This document shows, piece by piece, positions 21,495 to 40,800 of a DNA stretch of 64,000 bases. A program made the position numbers and the translations under genes. Where the stretch lies: the NCBI GenBank assembly GCA_921293015.1, contig OV121081.1, forward strand, positions 60,653,022-60,717,021, read 5' to 3'. This DNA comes from Phorcus lineatus (Eukaryota > Mollusca > Gastropoda > Trochida > Trochidae). How positions within the stretch are numbered: position 1 is the first letter of the stretch; every line of letters starts with the position of its first letter. The notes below the pieces were generated by a model that saw only the letters and a list, made by a program, of their open reading frames with translations, had not been told where the DNA came from and ran no database searches.

Positions 21495-23454
21495 GTCTCA
21501 TTCTCAATGAAAACGTAGACGATTGCGACCCATATCTGCATTGATGTATACTTGTTTACGAACAAACGCTGAGCGAGTCCTGTCTATTACGTCACATCAG
21601 CCGAAGGAGAGCTCAGGCCACTCTCGGGACTTTTTTTAATTGGGCTTTCGAAGTGGCCAATTTCTACGCACTTTGAACCGTTATATCTTTTTAATTAAAG
21701 GACGCATCGAAACTCTGTTTGGTGTTTTATTTACTTGAATGTATTGTCTTTATGAAAATGGGGATTGAAGTCGGATACAAAACTGGGATATAATATCTTT
21801 AAGATGCTTTTTTAATATACTAAGAAAAACCAAATTTTAGGAATATATAACTTCTTAAAAATATGACTTCTTCAAAAGCATAAAACGGAATCGCTTGCTT
21901 ATGAATAACTATTGTTCAAAATCATTTATCTTAAAATTGCTTCAAATAATTCATAAGATTGAATTAGTTGTTTATTTTATTTTTATTTGCTCTAAATCAT
22001 TTACAAACTTTTTGAAGACGTCATACTCGATCAACAAGACACACTGGTACGATACGATGCTACCGTAGACTAACATCGGCATACTTCTTGACAAGGTTCC
22101 AGGACCTAAATATGCCAGAGTTGTCTGGTCACGAAGGATAGCTCACCACATCTCCTTTTAAGGGACTTTCATTGAGTTTATTAATGGATGGAATTTACTA
22201 TACGCGGGATACTTCCCGTCTCGCGATTAAACAATTAGGGCAGTTAGCCAAATAATGCTCAACATCCTGTGATTAATACATCGACAAAAACGTCACTTCT
22301 TGGCTGGCGCTGTCTGGCGCTTTTGGCACCAAACGAAAGTGTTGAGATCATGCAGTTGGGAACTGCGTCGTAACTTAACCTGCTTTACTTCAGCATAGAC
22401 AGTATGTTTTATATGATACTGTCAGAATATTTTACTTAACGTTTTCTCAGAAAATATTTGACATGTCATTTAGTTTAAAAAAATGAAGTTATTCATGGAT
22501 ATTTTGGGGACGGATTACATTTATTAAGTTCATCAAAATGTTAACCAACACGTTTCAACTATGACTTTTAAAAGTGTGATTCATGTATTAAATTAAAATT
22601 TAAGGATGGGTGTCGCCCGCATTTCCGTATTGCAATATATTACGATACAGAAAAGCGTATTGCGATATAATATATTGATACTTTTAAAAAATTTAGATTT
22701 GACTAGTTCTCTTGACTAAATAACAGTGGATAACAGCAGTCAATGCTCAACTGTCCGATGTTTTGGAAAGAGAAATTTCACTGACTGGTTGTGACGATAG
22801 GGACGTTCGCGCATTCACTCTTTTTTTACAACTTTCAGTTATATCACATTGTTTTGGGGTTGCGTTCTTTTGCAATTTAACATGGAAATAGTTGATTATA
22901 AAACGTTTTTAAAATAAGGATAGAATGTTGATACTAATTAAGCCATGCTTTAAAATGACATTGAACCTGATTTTTCCCTTAAAAACCCCGTTCTGATGCT
23001 ATAAGAACGTATATAAAGTAATCAACTGCAGAAAGTATCGCCTGGTATTGTTGATATCGCAGTATTTGTCACTCAAAGAGATGTTAAGCTTTGTGGATTT
23101 CAACTTACCACTCAAGTTTGATGTTGTTCCGTATCATGTCACGCACACATACGAATAATGGCATACCACCGCCTGAACAAATGTTGGTTTTCTTGATGGA
23201 GAATAAAACTAATAAATTTTATCTCCTTGAATCACCGCCATATCACTGCTATATGTTAAAACAAAGTCGGTGTTTTATTTATCTATATGCACTATAGTAA
23301 GCATCCGTTGTATATGCGGAGTTCAAACTCTTTTTTCTGTTTTTAAAGTTTGAAACATCACCAAAACAAGGTATTATACCAATGTTTAGTTTTGAGAACA
23401 TGCTTTACGTAATTTTGATGTTTGTAGTTTTTTTATAATTGGCCGTCTTGCCCA
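21495..23454. other. Intergenic, with a possible degenerate DNA transposon
   Basis: No gene seen. Segments near 22610-22680 and 23030-23060 contain TATTGCAATATATTACGATA-like and GTATTGTTGATATCGCAGTA-like sequences. These resemble the ATCG-rich ends of common animal DNA transposon relics, but I could not define termini. A TGACGTAA-type motif near 21578 (plus strand TTACGTCA) lies upstream of the THAP ATG. Confidence 0.3.
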
Positions 23455-23516
23455 CATTCTCTCCCAACAGAGGAAGCTCCGTCATAAATTTGGGCTACCT
23501 CTGTTAGGAGAGAATG
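23455..23516. mobile_element. Short palindromic element (62 bp), family shared with 39099-39187
   Basis: CATTCTCTCCCAACAGAGG at the left end is mirrored by CCTCTGTTAGGAGAGAATG at the right end (one mismatch). It contains AGCTCCGTCATAAATTT, also found in the longer copy at 39099. It appears to have lost most of one arm. Confidence 0.65.
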
Positions 23517-24490
23517 ACTTATTATCAATGGTTTGGAATATATGACTATGATATATGAGGTCGTGTTTTGACTGTTGTCTCTCATTGTCAGCCGTGATAC
23601 TGACATATAGCATTACATATATTTTCTGTTTCGTCCAATCTTTCAAAACTTACTCCTTTTTTCTAGCTAGTGCAGGAATAACCAGCGACTAAAATGTGTT
23701 GCTTGACCTACAAAGGAATTTATGGACTATGTTCTGGAAAAAAGCAGTTTAGCAATTATTTTAAGCATTTTACATAGTACCTCATGTAGACATATAAACA
23801 AAATATTTACAACTTCAAGTCTCGTGTTGCTGTAAACGTGACTGTCAACAGTCGAGTGGACTCGTGACGTCAATCTATCTGTCCATTGTATGTAAACAAT
23901 GAGTAGAATCACTGGACCGTGTCGCCAAGCCGTTGATTACTAACGATCTATAAATAGACCCATTTACCACCACGAACCAGCTATGAAACCATTGACCTCG
24001 ACAAAAAGGCAACTATTTTATCCACGTATGAATTACTCTACGACCTGTGTTTAAACATTTCGTGTTTATGTGGCGATGCAGACAAAGCTCTGATGTCAGG
24101 CTAGACAATAACAACAATGTCAGTCTGACCCGACCTTTCACGAATTTGTAGATAGGTTTCTATTATATTACGATCTTATGTTGATAAACAATCATAGCAG
24201 TTGGATTACGGTCATGTTTTGATCATAAACGATTCTAATTTTATCAAGATATTTACGTACAAGGTTTTTTTATCACATTGTAAGCGTTTATGAGCCAATT
24301 CAGTTGAAACCTTCCAAGAGCATCAGATTCATCTAGTTACACGTACCAATTAACCGTTCTTCTTTACATCTTTAGTATAAGTATGCATTATCAAACATGA
24401 GCTTTTGTTTAAATTTTCTCTATTTGCCAATAGTAGTTCTTCTTGAAATGAAAGGGGTTTTCTCACAGCTAAATACATTAAGTTTACACC

Positions 24491-24587
24491 TGCACTTTTT
24501 TGTGAAACGCATCCAAAACGTAGATCTACGTTTACGTGTGAAAATCACTCGTAAACTAAGTTACGATTTTTTGTGAAACGGGGTCCT
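24491..24587. repeat. Repeat with TTTTTTGTGAAACG at both sides and an 18-bp perfect palindrome
   Basis: TTTTTTGTGAAACG occurs near 24497 and again near 24569, in direct orientation, bracketing AAACGTAGATCTACGTTT (24516-24533), an exact palindrome. The layout suggests a compact mobile repeat; no target duplication is clear. Confidence 0.4.
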
Positions 24588-24644
24588 GATCCTTTGTTTC
24601 TGTATCAACTCCAAATCACATTGTCTTTTCGGAGTTGAAAATCG

Positions 24645-24696
24645 AAGCTGAGCTACGTTACGCGTAGAACTAAAAGCACTTATTTCAATGAGATTG
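24645..24696. mobile_element. Partial copy of the CAATCTCATTG palindromic MITE
   Basis: The right end TTATTTCAATGAGATTG (24680-24696) matches the terminal repeat of the 18342 and 48192 elements. An ACGTTACGCGTAG segment resembles their centre. The left end is not recognisable. Confidence 0.4.
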
Positions 24697-25895
24697 TAAC
24701 CAGGCAAACTTCAGAATGTTCAAATGGTTTTTATGTGGCCATGTTTACATTCCATATCTGAAGCCCAAGACAGTTTAATAATTTTAATATCTTTTACGTA
24801 TTTATCAATTTAATACAGCCTTGAACTTTCACTCCTATTTTCGTTTGAAATACTGATAAACTTGTCAGCTACACTCCTAAGCACCAATAATTGAAAGCTA
24901 CTGATTAAAGACATTTTCATGGTATGTCACGCTTTGACGTTCTATTGTATTTTATCTCAAAGAATCATGTGTGCGTGAATGTTTAGGGGTACGCACTACA
25001 CGCCTACATAAATCAACAACTGCGCATCTCTACAGGTGAAAAAGGTCATAGTCTTACTCACGGTTCCTTTTTCATTATTTTACCTTTAATTAAAACATTA
25101 TATTTGATTTAAAATTAAATCTAAATTCAGTTGACAAGTCTATAATTGCCTTTTCTGTAAGGATTATAAAACAATAAAGTCCTTTTACTTCTGGAGAAAT
25201 AATAATCCAAGGTTATTCTAGACTAAAAATAGTCTATCTGTTAATCATTCCACATAGATAAGTAGATAATGTCTCCATATCGTCTATTGACATACCTATT
25301 GATGTGATTGTGTATGTTATGCCGTATCTCTAGGTGATATCGTCTGATAACGATTAAATGTTACACAGTAAAGCCAAACCCTAATAACTTGAAATGTATA
25401 TATCTTGATTCGTCACCTTTGAATTCCTCCTACACATCTTGCCCTAATTCTTTAAAACTCACAGATATATACCAAAACGTAGTATGGATTAAGACGCTTT
25501 TATGTCCATTTTGAGTTGCTTATAACGCATGAGAAACTATACCAAAGCATCCCTGCCTCAAATAACTTAACTATGACCTAGAGAAATTGAATATTATCCA
25601 AATCGGTTATTAGTGAGAGTCAAACAGAGATCTTAACATTACACATAATAATAAAAGGTTTAGATTTTATTATTATTGTGGTTTTATCTAAAACATGACA
25701 AAGGAGTGATAGGTTGATTTGATTGCCCGTGGGAGTATAGCCGAAACCATACCAAAAAGTAGAGAAATTAACCACAAGACATTACTAATTACAACTGGGA
25801 TGTCATGCTAGTATTCTGTTACAACACTATTTGGAAGTATTATACAGCTTTACTACTAGCTTTGTAGTAAATACAGAAAAATAGACTATACTAAC

Positions 25896-26278
25896 AATAC
25901 TATACTATACTATACTATACTATACTATACTATACTATACTATACTATACTATACTATACTATACTATACTATACTAACTATAATTTATTCTACACTTTA
26001 CTATACCATACAATACTATACTACACTACAATGTATACTATACTATACTATACTATACTATACTATACTATACTATACGTTACTATACGTTACTATACGT
26101 TACTATACGATAATATACTATACTATCTTATACTATACTAAACGTTACTATACGATACTATACGTTACTATACTATACTATACGTTACTATACGTTACTA
26201 TACGTTATATATACTATACTTTACTTTACAATACCATATCATACTATATTGCACTACAATGAATACTATACTACACTC
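25896..26278. repeat. (TATAC)n pentanucleotide microsatellite with degenerate flank
   Basis: Near-perfect TATAC repeats run from about 25897 to 25976. Interrupted blocks follow to about 26278, including several CGTTACTATA variants. Slippage-prone; no function suggested. Confidence 0.9.
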
Positions 26279-26316
26279 TTATTTGATTTCTACTGACTGA
26301 ATTTCTGAAGTGTAAA

Positions 26317-26633
26317 GGGGGCGGGATAGCGCAGTGGTTAGCGCGCTCGGCTTCGGATCAGGAGGTCCGTGGTTCGAATCCCGCCAGGGGCTCGGCATCT
26401 TTGTCTGCAGTAGAGAACTCTTCTATACGCAGTCAGATTTGGGTGCAATGCTGCACTGAAAATCAGCACAGTACCATCCATGGTTCGCTAGTTCCAGCCG
26501 ATGCTCACAGGTTTCACCGCAATGCATAGCCACAATGGTGTTGCGGACTTTCTCCCTGCAACAATACTAGCAGCCGCGATATAAGTGAAATACTCTTGAA
26601 AGCGGCGTTAAACACCAACTCACCTCACCTCAC
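26317..26633 (+). mobile_element. tRNA-derived SINE, full length, with target site duplication
   Basis: The head is a tRNA-like sequence with an A box (TAGCGCAGTGG), an Arg-like anticodon region (CTTCGGATCAGG) and a canonical B box (GGTTCGAATCC). A ~240-bp body follows, ending GCGGCGTTAAACACC and a (CTCAC)n tail. It is flanked by CTGAAGTGTAAA (26305-26316) and CTGAAGTGTCAAA (26634-26646), a target duplication with one extra base, indicating LINE-mediated insertion. The GCGGCGTTAAAC tail is, from memory, common in molluscan SINEs. Confidence 0.85.
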
Positions 26634-26646
26634 CTGAAGTGTCAAA

Positions 26647-29600
26647 CTGCTGATGCCAAACAAGTGTTTAGGAGATTAGTAGATTCATTGTTTTACTTTA
26701 TCTGAAACTTATCAAGGTTTTCACTCTCTTTATAAGAGACATTACAATACGTATATTTTGCCGATGAGTTTAGAATAAATAATCATTATCATTTAGAAAC
26801 TGATGTTCAGTTGAATGTAATATTGATTATGATTCCATATTAGTTAAACGACTAATAATTTAGACTCGTTTTAAAAAGTGGTTATCATTCACACAAAAAT
26901 GCCTATGCGTAAGGGTTTGACCCTATCCCGGAGGTAACTGCACTAAGATAACCTCCCAAATAACATAATGATAAAGGCGACTTACTAATTTACAAGCGTT
27001 ATCTATGACGAAGGGGTTTGTATTGATAACAGCTTAATCAAATATTACACATACCGGGTCAAAGATAAATTGTAAAAAAGGACGTAATTCTCTTTCTATA
27101 CCGACTATGTTCTTTCATTTTGGTAAGGATGTTTCTTGTAAAGAAGAAATTCCCGACGAAATCTAGACTTGCTTTTCAATCTGCCTATTATGGTTAAGTT
27201 TGAAAGAGTGAAGGACAGGCTCTGAGTCAGACTGATTGCGACATAGAAGGTATAGATAACGCTTCTTCACAGACCGGTTCATATTCTTTATGAACCACTT
27301 CACCTAAAATAAACATAGGATTATTTCTCATAACCCTGTCCTAAACATATACAGAATGTATGATTTCAAATTTAGAGGCCTGTATATAGTGTATTTTCCA
27401 TTTAATTAGTCTTAACAGTACGTGAAAACCAATGAGAAACATTCTTGCATTGATCAATAGAAATTTCGTGAACTAAATATGAGTATACTCATAGTGTGAA
27501 GATTGACTGTGTACAAAATTTATGGACGTTGCATAATAAGTCAAGAATATCCTTTACCTTTCAGGCGTCGGGAAATCGTATGTCCAATAAACTTTAAAGA
27601 AGAATATGGATCATGTGTCTTATCTATGTTTTAAAAAAAAATACAAAACTATAAATGTTTATGATCAGAAAATATCTAATTCAAATAGGCATTGTCAATT
27701 CCATAGCAAATCCAGATCTGATTGTCACTTGAAAAGGCTCCCTAAAACGTTTTTCCTCCTGGGTCTGAATGACATTCCATGAAGGTAAAAACTTTAGACC
27801 GAATTTTAGATTGAATAAAACCTCCACTGATCGTACACTTCTTTTGTAAAGGATTGTACTTTCATTGTGAAATAACGCAAAAGACGGGCATAGAGACAGT
27901 TCAATGACACATTGACCAAAAGAGTCACACGCTTTAGAAATGAAGCACCTCATCCATGAAATGGGTAAACATAGTACCTGCTTACTCATTCACATTTTAA
28001 CAAAAGGTTGTCTACAGGTGAGACGTTTGTAAATAATCTTTTTCTCTTCTTCACACCCATGTCACAGTTATGACTGTCGCTTACCAGGTCATTATCTCAT
28101 GTGCCGGTTGTCACATATTAATGTTATGTATATCTTGATATACATTTTATGTACATGTTGATATACCTTATTTAAATATAACAATGATTGTTTGTTAAAC
28201 ATGTTTTTGTTTCGTTCACTTAAAATTGTCAGAATTGGTATAGATTTTCTATCATCTTTGGTGTTCTGAGTTACATACGATCATGTGTATCTCTGTGAGT
28301 ATAAAATGCATAGGTGAGATTTTGCCTCAAACGGACTGTAGTGTTTTGAGCACTACGAATCACGTGATCTGGTGATATGAGGAGATCGGCACATGGACAC
28401 TCCTTGATAAATGATTAAAGGAGTTGATATATATTTTCACATCTTCCGAAAAAAATCTTTTTTTTCACACGTGGCAGAAAATAATAAATTTGTATTCAAT
28501 CCGTATAAAGATGTTTCAGTTTGTTGTATATTATGATCAAATTGAGTATAAAATTTGGAAACTATTAATAGAGAGAAATGAATATTTGTTTATCAACAAT
28601 AGAAAGATTTTTGTACAACCAAGAGGGTAGGATAAGATATCCTCGGTAGAAAGAGACAACAAAATGTGTGTTACCCATAGAGAGATATACTAGAATTTGC
28701 ATATCAACAGTAGGTAGAGATATAACATTTGTGTATAACCCATTGGTGTGTTACTATGAGAAAATTCAGAGAGAGATTATCAAGCTTCAGATGCTCATCA
28801 AATGATGTATAGATTGAAGATTTTATGTAAAGATAAGACACGCTATGTAAATCGTGCAATTACAACGTCTGAGAAGTTGAAAGTCATTTTACTCATTTGT
28901 CCAATTGTCATATTTATGTAACAAATACATAAAGGAATTTATGTTCATTAAGATTCATTTTTAGATATAATTAACAAACAATTATATATAAATAGACTTC
29001 ACTTTTAGGTCTATTTAAAACAAGCGGAGTATAATGAATGAGATTATCAATGTTGTCCTGAAGTTATAATTGATTTCTTGAGTACGTTATTGTTTTGACA
29101 TTTCAGAAAGTAAGCAATGTCTTCTCGCTTGTACTGTAAACCATGAAAACCTGTTTACAAACTTTTATAGTTAATATGTTCATCAATATTTGTAGAGAAC
29201 TATTTGAGTTTGAGTTTGTTAGCGTGGCATGCAGTGAAATGCCACATCGATATTTATTATTATTCAGTTGTCGTCACGACCCGGACCCATGTTTTAGTTA
29301 ACAGCTAAATCAACCCTACAAATCACCCAAGCAAGTGTAGAAGAAAAACTTGAGATAGAATATACTAAGATTTCAGAACCTCATTTTCAATTTCAATTTG
29401 AGGTTGATATTTTTAGATATTTATTTTGGAAACTAAACTTAAATGACGTCTACACGTATATCCAAATCAAGCTGTGTTGTCTCAAACACGGATCTGAGTA
29501 GAGACATTGAAGACTGACAACAAACCATGACAAGTTGAAATTCGTCACATGTCAACGTTAGACAATAAACAGGAAATCAAGTCGAGAATGACTAGTTGTG

Positions 29601-30211
29601 ATGTGGAGAAGCATGTGACACAATTTCAGGAACGTTTTATATCAAAAAGAAATTTCATAAAATTCTAAAGCTACTTCTAAGTTGATAGAAAAAATATATG
29701 AAGCCGTAATCATATCTATAGATGAATCCATGTTACTATTTTAAAAAGTGGAAAATAAGAAAAATGAAATTTTCCAATATAGTTACCATAATTTCAATAG
29801 AGTTTCTTTCATTTTGAACTATGTTTGTATTATTTCTTTTTTAAAAAAATAATCCATTCCAATTGTTTTGTTTATAAACTGTTAACGACATGTATGCGGA
29901 AAAGAGTTATAAGCAGTCATTGACATGTTTCACAATGGATCTCGTGCAAGATTAGATGCAAATAAAATAATTCATACCAACCCAATAGTAACTAAAAAGG
30001 ATCAAAAGGCCCGAAGAGGAAGAAATCCAAACAATGACAAAGAGAAACAAGGAAAATGAGTGTTTCATATGATACACGAGTAAAAACCAAACGTTAATGT
30101 ATAGATTCATTATCATAGCATCATAATCGTTTGAATCTTACACCCGAATTTTCAAGTAATTTTCAAGTAAATTGATATTTGAATAAATCAGATTTAACAA
30201 GGTTTAATTAT
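26647..30211. other. Intergenic, no gene seen
   Basis: AT-rich. A 102-residue minus-strand ORF at 27681-27989 starts with ATG but has no recognisable domain or splice context and is not called. No RNA gene seen. Confidence 0.4.
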
Positions 30212-30523
30212 AAAGGGGTAGTTACACGTTTTTTGAAAGATTTATTCCTTAAAATTATATCTATTTACCATTAGTTAATTCCAAATGTGTTATCTTCAGA
30301 GGGTAAAATCAACTCATTATTCAAGCTCATCAGTCGTAAAGGAAATAATGAAGTTTCCAGCAAAAACCGATGTTTTACATTTTTGTGTAAAAATCTTTTA
30401 ATCATTTGAGCTGCGAAAAGGGATCATGATGCATTCGTTTTGAAATGCTTCTTTTCATTAGAGAACATTGTCGTGCGTTTTCGTGATAAACTTTGTTTAC
30501 TTGCCACGTGTAACTGTTCCTTT
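30212..30523. mobile_element. 312-bp inverted-repeat element (MITE-like), intergenic
   Basis: The left end AAAGGGGTAGTTACACG (30212) pairs with the right end CGTGTAACTGTTCCTTT (to 30523), with two mismatches. Its length equals that of the element at 4529-4840, and the ends share AAAGGGGYAGT. No coding capacity. Confidence 0.6.
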
Positions 30524-39098
<8,575 letters not shown>

Positions 39099-39187
39099 CA
39101 TTCTCCCCCAACAGAGGGGGCTCCATCATAAATTTCAATACAGTGTCTATAAATTTATGACGAAGCTTCCTCTGTGGGGAGAAAATG
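39099..39187. mobile_element. Palindromic element (89 bp), longer copy of the 23455 family
   Basis: The left arm CATTCTCCCCCAACAGAGG...CATAAATTT and the right arm AAATTTATGACG...CTCTGTGGGGAGAAAATG are imperfect inverted copies of ~37 bp with a short spacer. A (TTAA)n-like run follows at 39210-39227. Confidence 0.65.
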
Positions 39188-40078
39188 GCTTTTCATATTC
39201 GAGTAGATAATTAATTAATTAATTAATGATCATCAAGCATATAGAAGTAGTTTTATTGTATCAATATTTCTTGAATTCATCATATTATCATTAATTGCTT
39301 ATCTTTATACACAGTTGCAATAATAGGGAGGCTGTCTCTCAGAGTCTGATATTGTTTACAGATAAGAAGTACATGAAATTCTTTTTCAACATTGTTATTA
39401 TAACATTTATAACATAAACTTTGCTTTTTTTTTTATCTTGCACACTTTTCTTTCTAAGAGTGTGTACATTAAAATCATGTTATGATAAGTTTGTGAGTAT
39501 ATGTTGTAACCTTTACATACGTATATCGGTAAATAAGATATCTTTTCCAACATCTTGAGAAATCAAGGCTAATGAAAAGCCAGACATGAATAGTATAATT
39601 CTAACATCTGACTACCGCGAGTCTTTAAGATTATCATCTTAAATGTTTAGCGGATGGTAACATTGGAGAGGTAATCTATTTGAATTCGTGCGCAGTAGCT
39701 TTAGCCCTTATTCTTTCGCAAAAAACTGTGAGTGGCAAATGGGCTCGTGCGACCTGTTCCTCCTAGCCTTGTTGGAGGCATATTTACCAATATTTTTTTT
39801 TATCAAGATAGAAAGAGATTCCAAAGTCTTTAATGTGTGAAAAATTAATAGTAAAAAATCATATAAAACACTTCAATGTACCTCCAACACAGCTAACTTC
39901 TTTCAAAATATAAACATGATATACATATAAAAAAAATATATCAATATGTACTTAAAAATACCAAAAAATAAAAATAAAAAATATCAATGGTACATAGGTA
40001 AGATACAAACGAATTATTGTAGGCATTATTGATATGATATGCTTATACAAATTTTACTTATTGAAGTGTAAGCGCATA

Positions 40079-40258
40079 TTATGCGTTACACTCATTCAAC
40101 ATTGATGTAAATGAATCCTGAACATCCTGAAGCCTATTTCCGATCACCCGAACAAGATTTGGGTACGGATTTGCTCGACGAATAGTCGAAATAAAATCGT
40201 GAGGAGTGACGGAATATTCAGCTATATTTGACCGACGATGAGGAAATTCAAATTGCAT
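40079..40258 (-). CDS. Small ORF, 59 residues, unrecognised
   Basis: ATG at 40258, TAA at 40079-40081. The product starts MQFEFPHRRSNIAEYS and contains ANPYPNLVRVIGNRLQD, with balanced, protein-like composition and codon choice distinct from the flanks. It lies ~540 bp beyond the stop of the first Toll-like receptor gene, on the same strand. It could be an exon, a small protein or a transposon fragment; no homologue comes to mind. Confidence 0.25.
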   Translation of the reverse strand: MQFEFPHRRSNIAEYSVTPHDFISTIRRANPYPNLVRVIGNRLQDVQDSFTSMLNECNA

Positions 40259-40740
40259 TCTAACTGCACTAAATTTTTTGAATATACATAAAATACCCCT
40301 GAGTTGACTTCAAAGTCCGCTATTCAGACATTCGATTCGCATTCTCACCGTATCCCAACAGTATCCTAACAGAAGTCCGTTCAGCTGCATTCGAAAGCTG
40401 TTACATTCCGATTTGCACGAATAGTCCTTAATAATCAACGAATGCAAATACTTGTGGCTTAAGATGTTACGACTATTGCAGAGAATGAATAACTTTGTTG
40501 CATGTTTTGGTACAGTTTTCAATTATCTCAATTGCAATATTTCTAACAGTGACATACTGTGTTTTAAAGCCTTATATGGACATGTAGTTGCAAGATGACA
40601 TTGTCCAATAGCAACACACACACTCACACTTGACGATAATTATATTATAGCATCACATCTTATCTTTTAAATATAATAAAATAACGACTAACATTGAAAT
40701 AAATAATATGCATATTGATTGTTGACCTTATTCACAAATT

Positions 40741-40800
40741 TCCATCGGGATTCGACCCTTGGCGTGGGTGACCAACATCCTAACCATTACACCACTGCTT
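40741..40800 (-). mobile_element. tRNA-like fragment abutting the TLR stop codon
   Basis: On minus, the A-box-like TGGTGTAATGGTTAGGAT (A box opposite 40784-40794) is followed about 27 nt later by a B-box-like GGTCGAATCC (opposite 40748-40757). The whole has tRNA size and spacing. ATTTGTGA follows, a string also present after the tRNA part of the satellite unit at 52.4-64 kb. It is probably a SINE head or remnant inserted just after the receptor's coding end, not a functional tRNA gene. Confidence 0.5.

Noticed and set aside
23727-23912. 61-residue minus-strand ORF next to a TGACGTCA motif
   Set aside because: Random-looking product; a lone CRE-like motif is not enough to call a gene.
27681-27989. 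102-residue minus-strand ORF with ATG
   Set aside because: No domain, no splice context, composition near random; kept only as a possibility.
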